Shown piece after piece: positions 63,922 to 64,000 of a stretch of 64,000 bases of DNA. Origin of the DNA: Pseudomonas capeferrum. GTDB lineage: Bacteria > Pseudomonadota > Gammaproteobacteria > Pseudomonadales > Pseudomonadaceae. The position numbers and the translations under genes are program-made. Below the pieces are notes generated by a model. It ran no database searches, had not been told where the DNA came from, and worked only from the letters and a program-made list of their open reading frames with translations. The stretch spans positions 124,001 to 188,000 of the forward strand of contig NZ_JAAMQM010000007.1 of NCBI RefSeq assembly GCF_013523055.1, in the 5' to 3' direction. Positions within the stretch are counted from its first letter, which is position 1. Every line of letters begins with the position of its first letter.

Positions 63922-64000
63922 CGTCTTCATCTTCCGAGGCGCGCAAGGCACTCATGCAGATTAGTCGATGCTCGCCGTCTTCAGCGCCGAGCACCCATTC
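63914..64000 (-). CDS. C-terminal end of an upstream gene, cut by window edge
   Basis: On minus, the frame from 64000 reads 28 codons (EWVLGAEDGEH..., acidic end ASEDEDDE) to a TGA at 63914-63916. It would overlap the lactonase start, a typical translational-coupling arrangement. Too short to identify; the acidic tail and the overlap are the only support. Confidence 0.4.
   Translation of the reverse strand, partial: EWVLGAEDGEHRLICMSALRASEDEDDE

Noticed and set aside
1..64000. Mobile elements or transferred islands
   Set aside because: No transposase, integrase, att-like direct repeats next to tRNA, or sustained drop in GC content; gene order looks like a normal Pseudomonas backbone.

Overview
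The window is a gene-dense, GC-rich chromosomal stretch from a fluorescent Pseudomonas, most likely the P. putida group. The evidence is the cmaX-crfX-cmpX-sigX-oprF block, the acnA/aer pair, ppsA/ppsR, the giant NAD-glutamate dehydrogenase, the small Pseudomonas-only proteins and REP-type palindromes. It holds about 47 genes, nearly all core metabolism, RNA modification, envelope and signalling. I see no insertion sequence, prophage, integrase, CRISPR array, rRNA or tRNA gene. The left edge cuts a chemoreceptor gene and the right edge cuts a gene of unknown function.

Layout: 1-3.1 kb, partial chemoreceptor and a lipid-exporter-like ABC protein (both minus). 3.4-6.2 kb, a 56-residue Pseudomonas protein, then rlmM-tusA-pdxB on minus. 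6.4-11 kb, acnA and the aerotaxis receptor aer, which has a flagellar sigma-28 promoter. 11-14.2 kb, an RluA-type synthase, an unknown gene under a near-consensus LexA box, a glutaredoxin-like protein and an ammonium transporter. 14.5-17 kb, a YqjD/YqjE-like membrane trio and dgt. 17.2-21.5 kb, a BvgA/BvgS-type two-component pair. 21.5-27.8 kb, a YggL-like protein, dacB, rlmL, rmf and pyrD. 27.9-33.5 kb, a nitrate-assimilation control and uptake cluster (nasS, nasT, nasA, a phosphatase-kinase fusion, cobA). 33.7-39.3 kb, oprF, sigX, cmpX, crfX, cmaX, an RraA-like protein and a hydrolase. 39.4-48.3 kb, ppsA, ppsR and gdhB, with a large repeat array between the last two. 48.7-50.5 kb, a small unknown protein and an orphan DUF2235 hydrolase. 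50.8-62.5 kb, a MoxR/von-Willebrand-factor operon running into sbcD-sbcC. 62.8-64 kb, a lactonase-family protein.

The most informative region is the nitrate cluster. nasS (nitrate sensor) and nasT (ANTAR antiterminator) follow one sigma-54 promoter. A second, nearly perfect sigma-54 promoter lies just after nasT and would start a leader made of two hairpins with the AnnGnn hexaloops expected for ANTAR proteins. The second hairpin overlaps a strong intrinsic terminator placed before the nitrate transporter gene. This gives a readable logic: nitrogen limitation starts the transcript, and nitrate lets NasT rescue it.

Other points for follow-up are the SOS box over an uncharacterised gene, an 87-bp perfect inverted repeat embedded in 62-bp tandem units, further REP pairs at convergent gene ends, and an orphan DUF2235 hydrolase with no visible secretion or immunity partner. 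All functional statements rest on reading the translations and motifs by eye; no database search was run.
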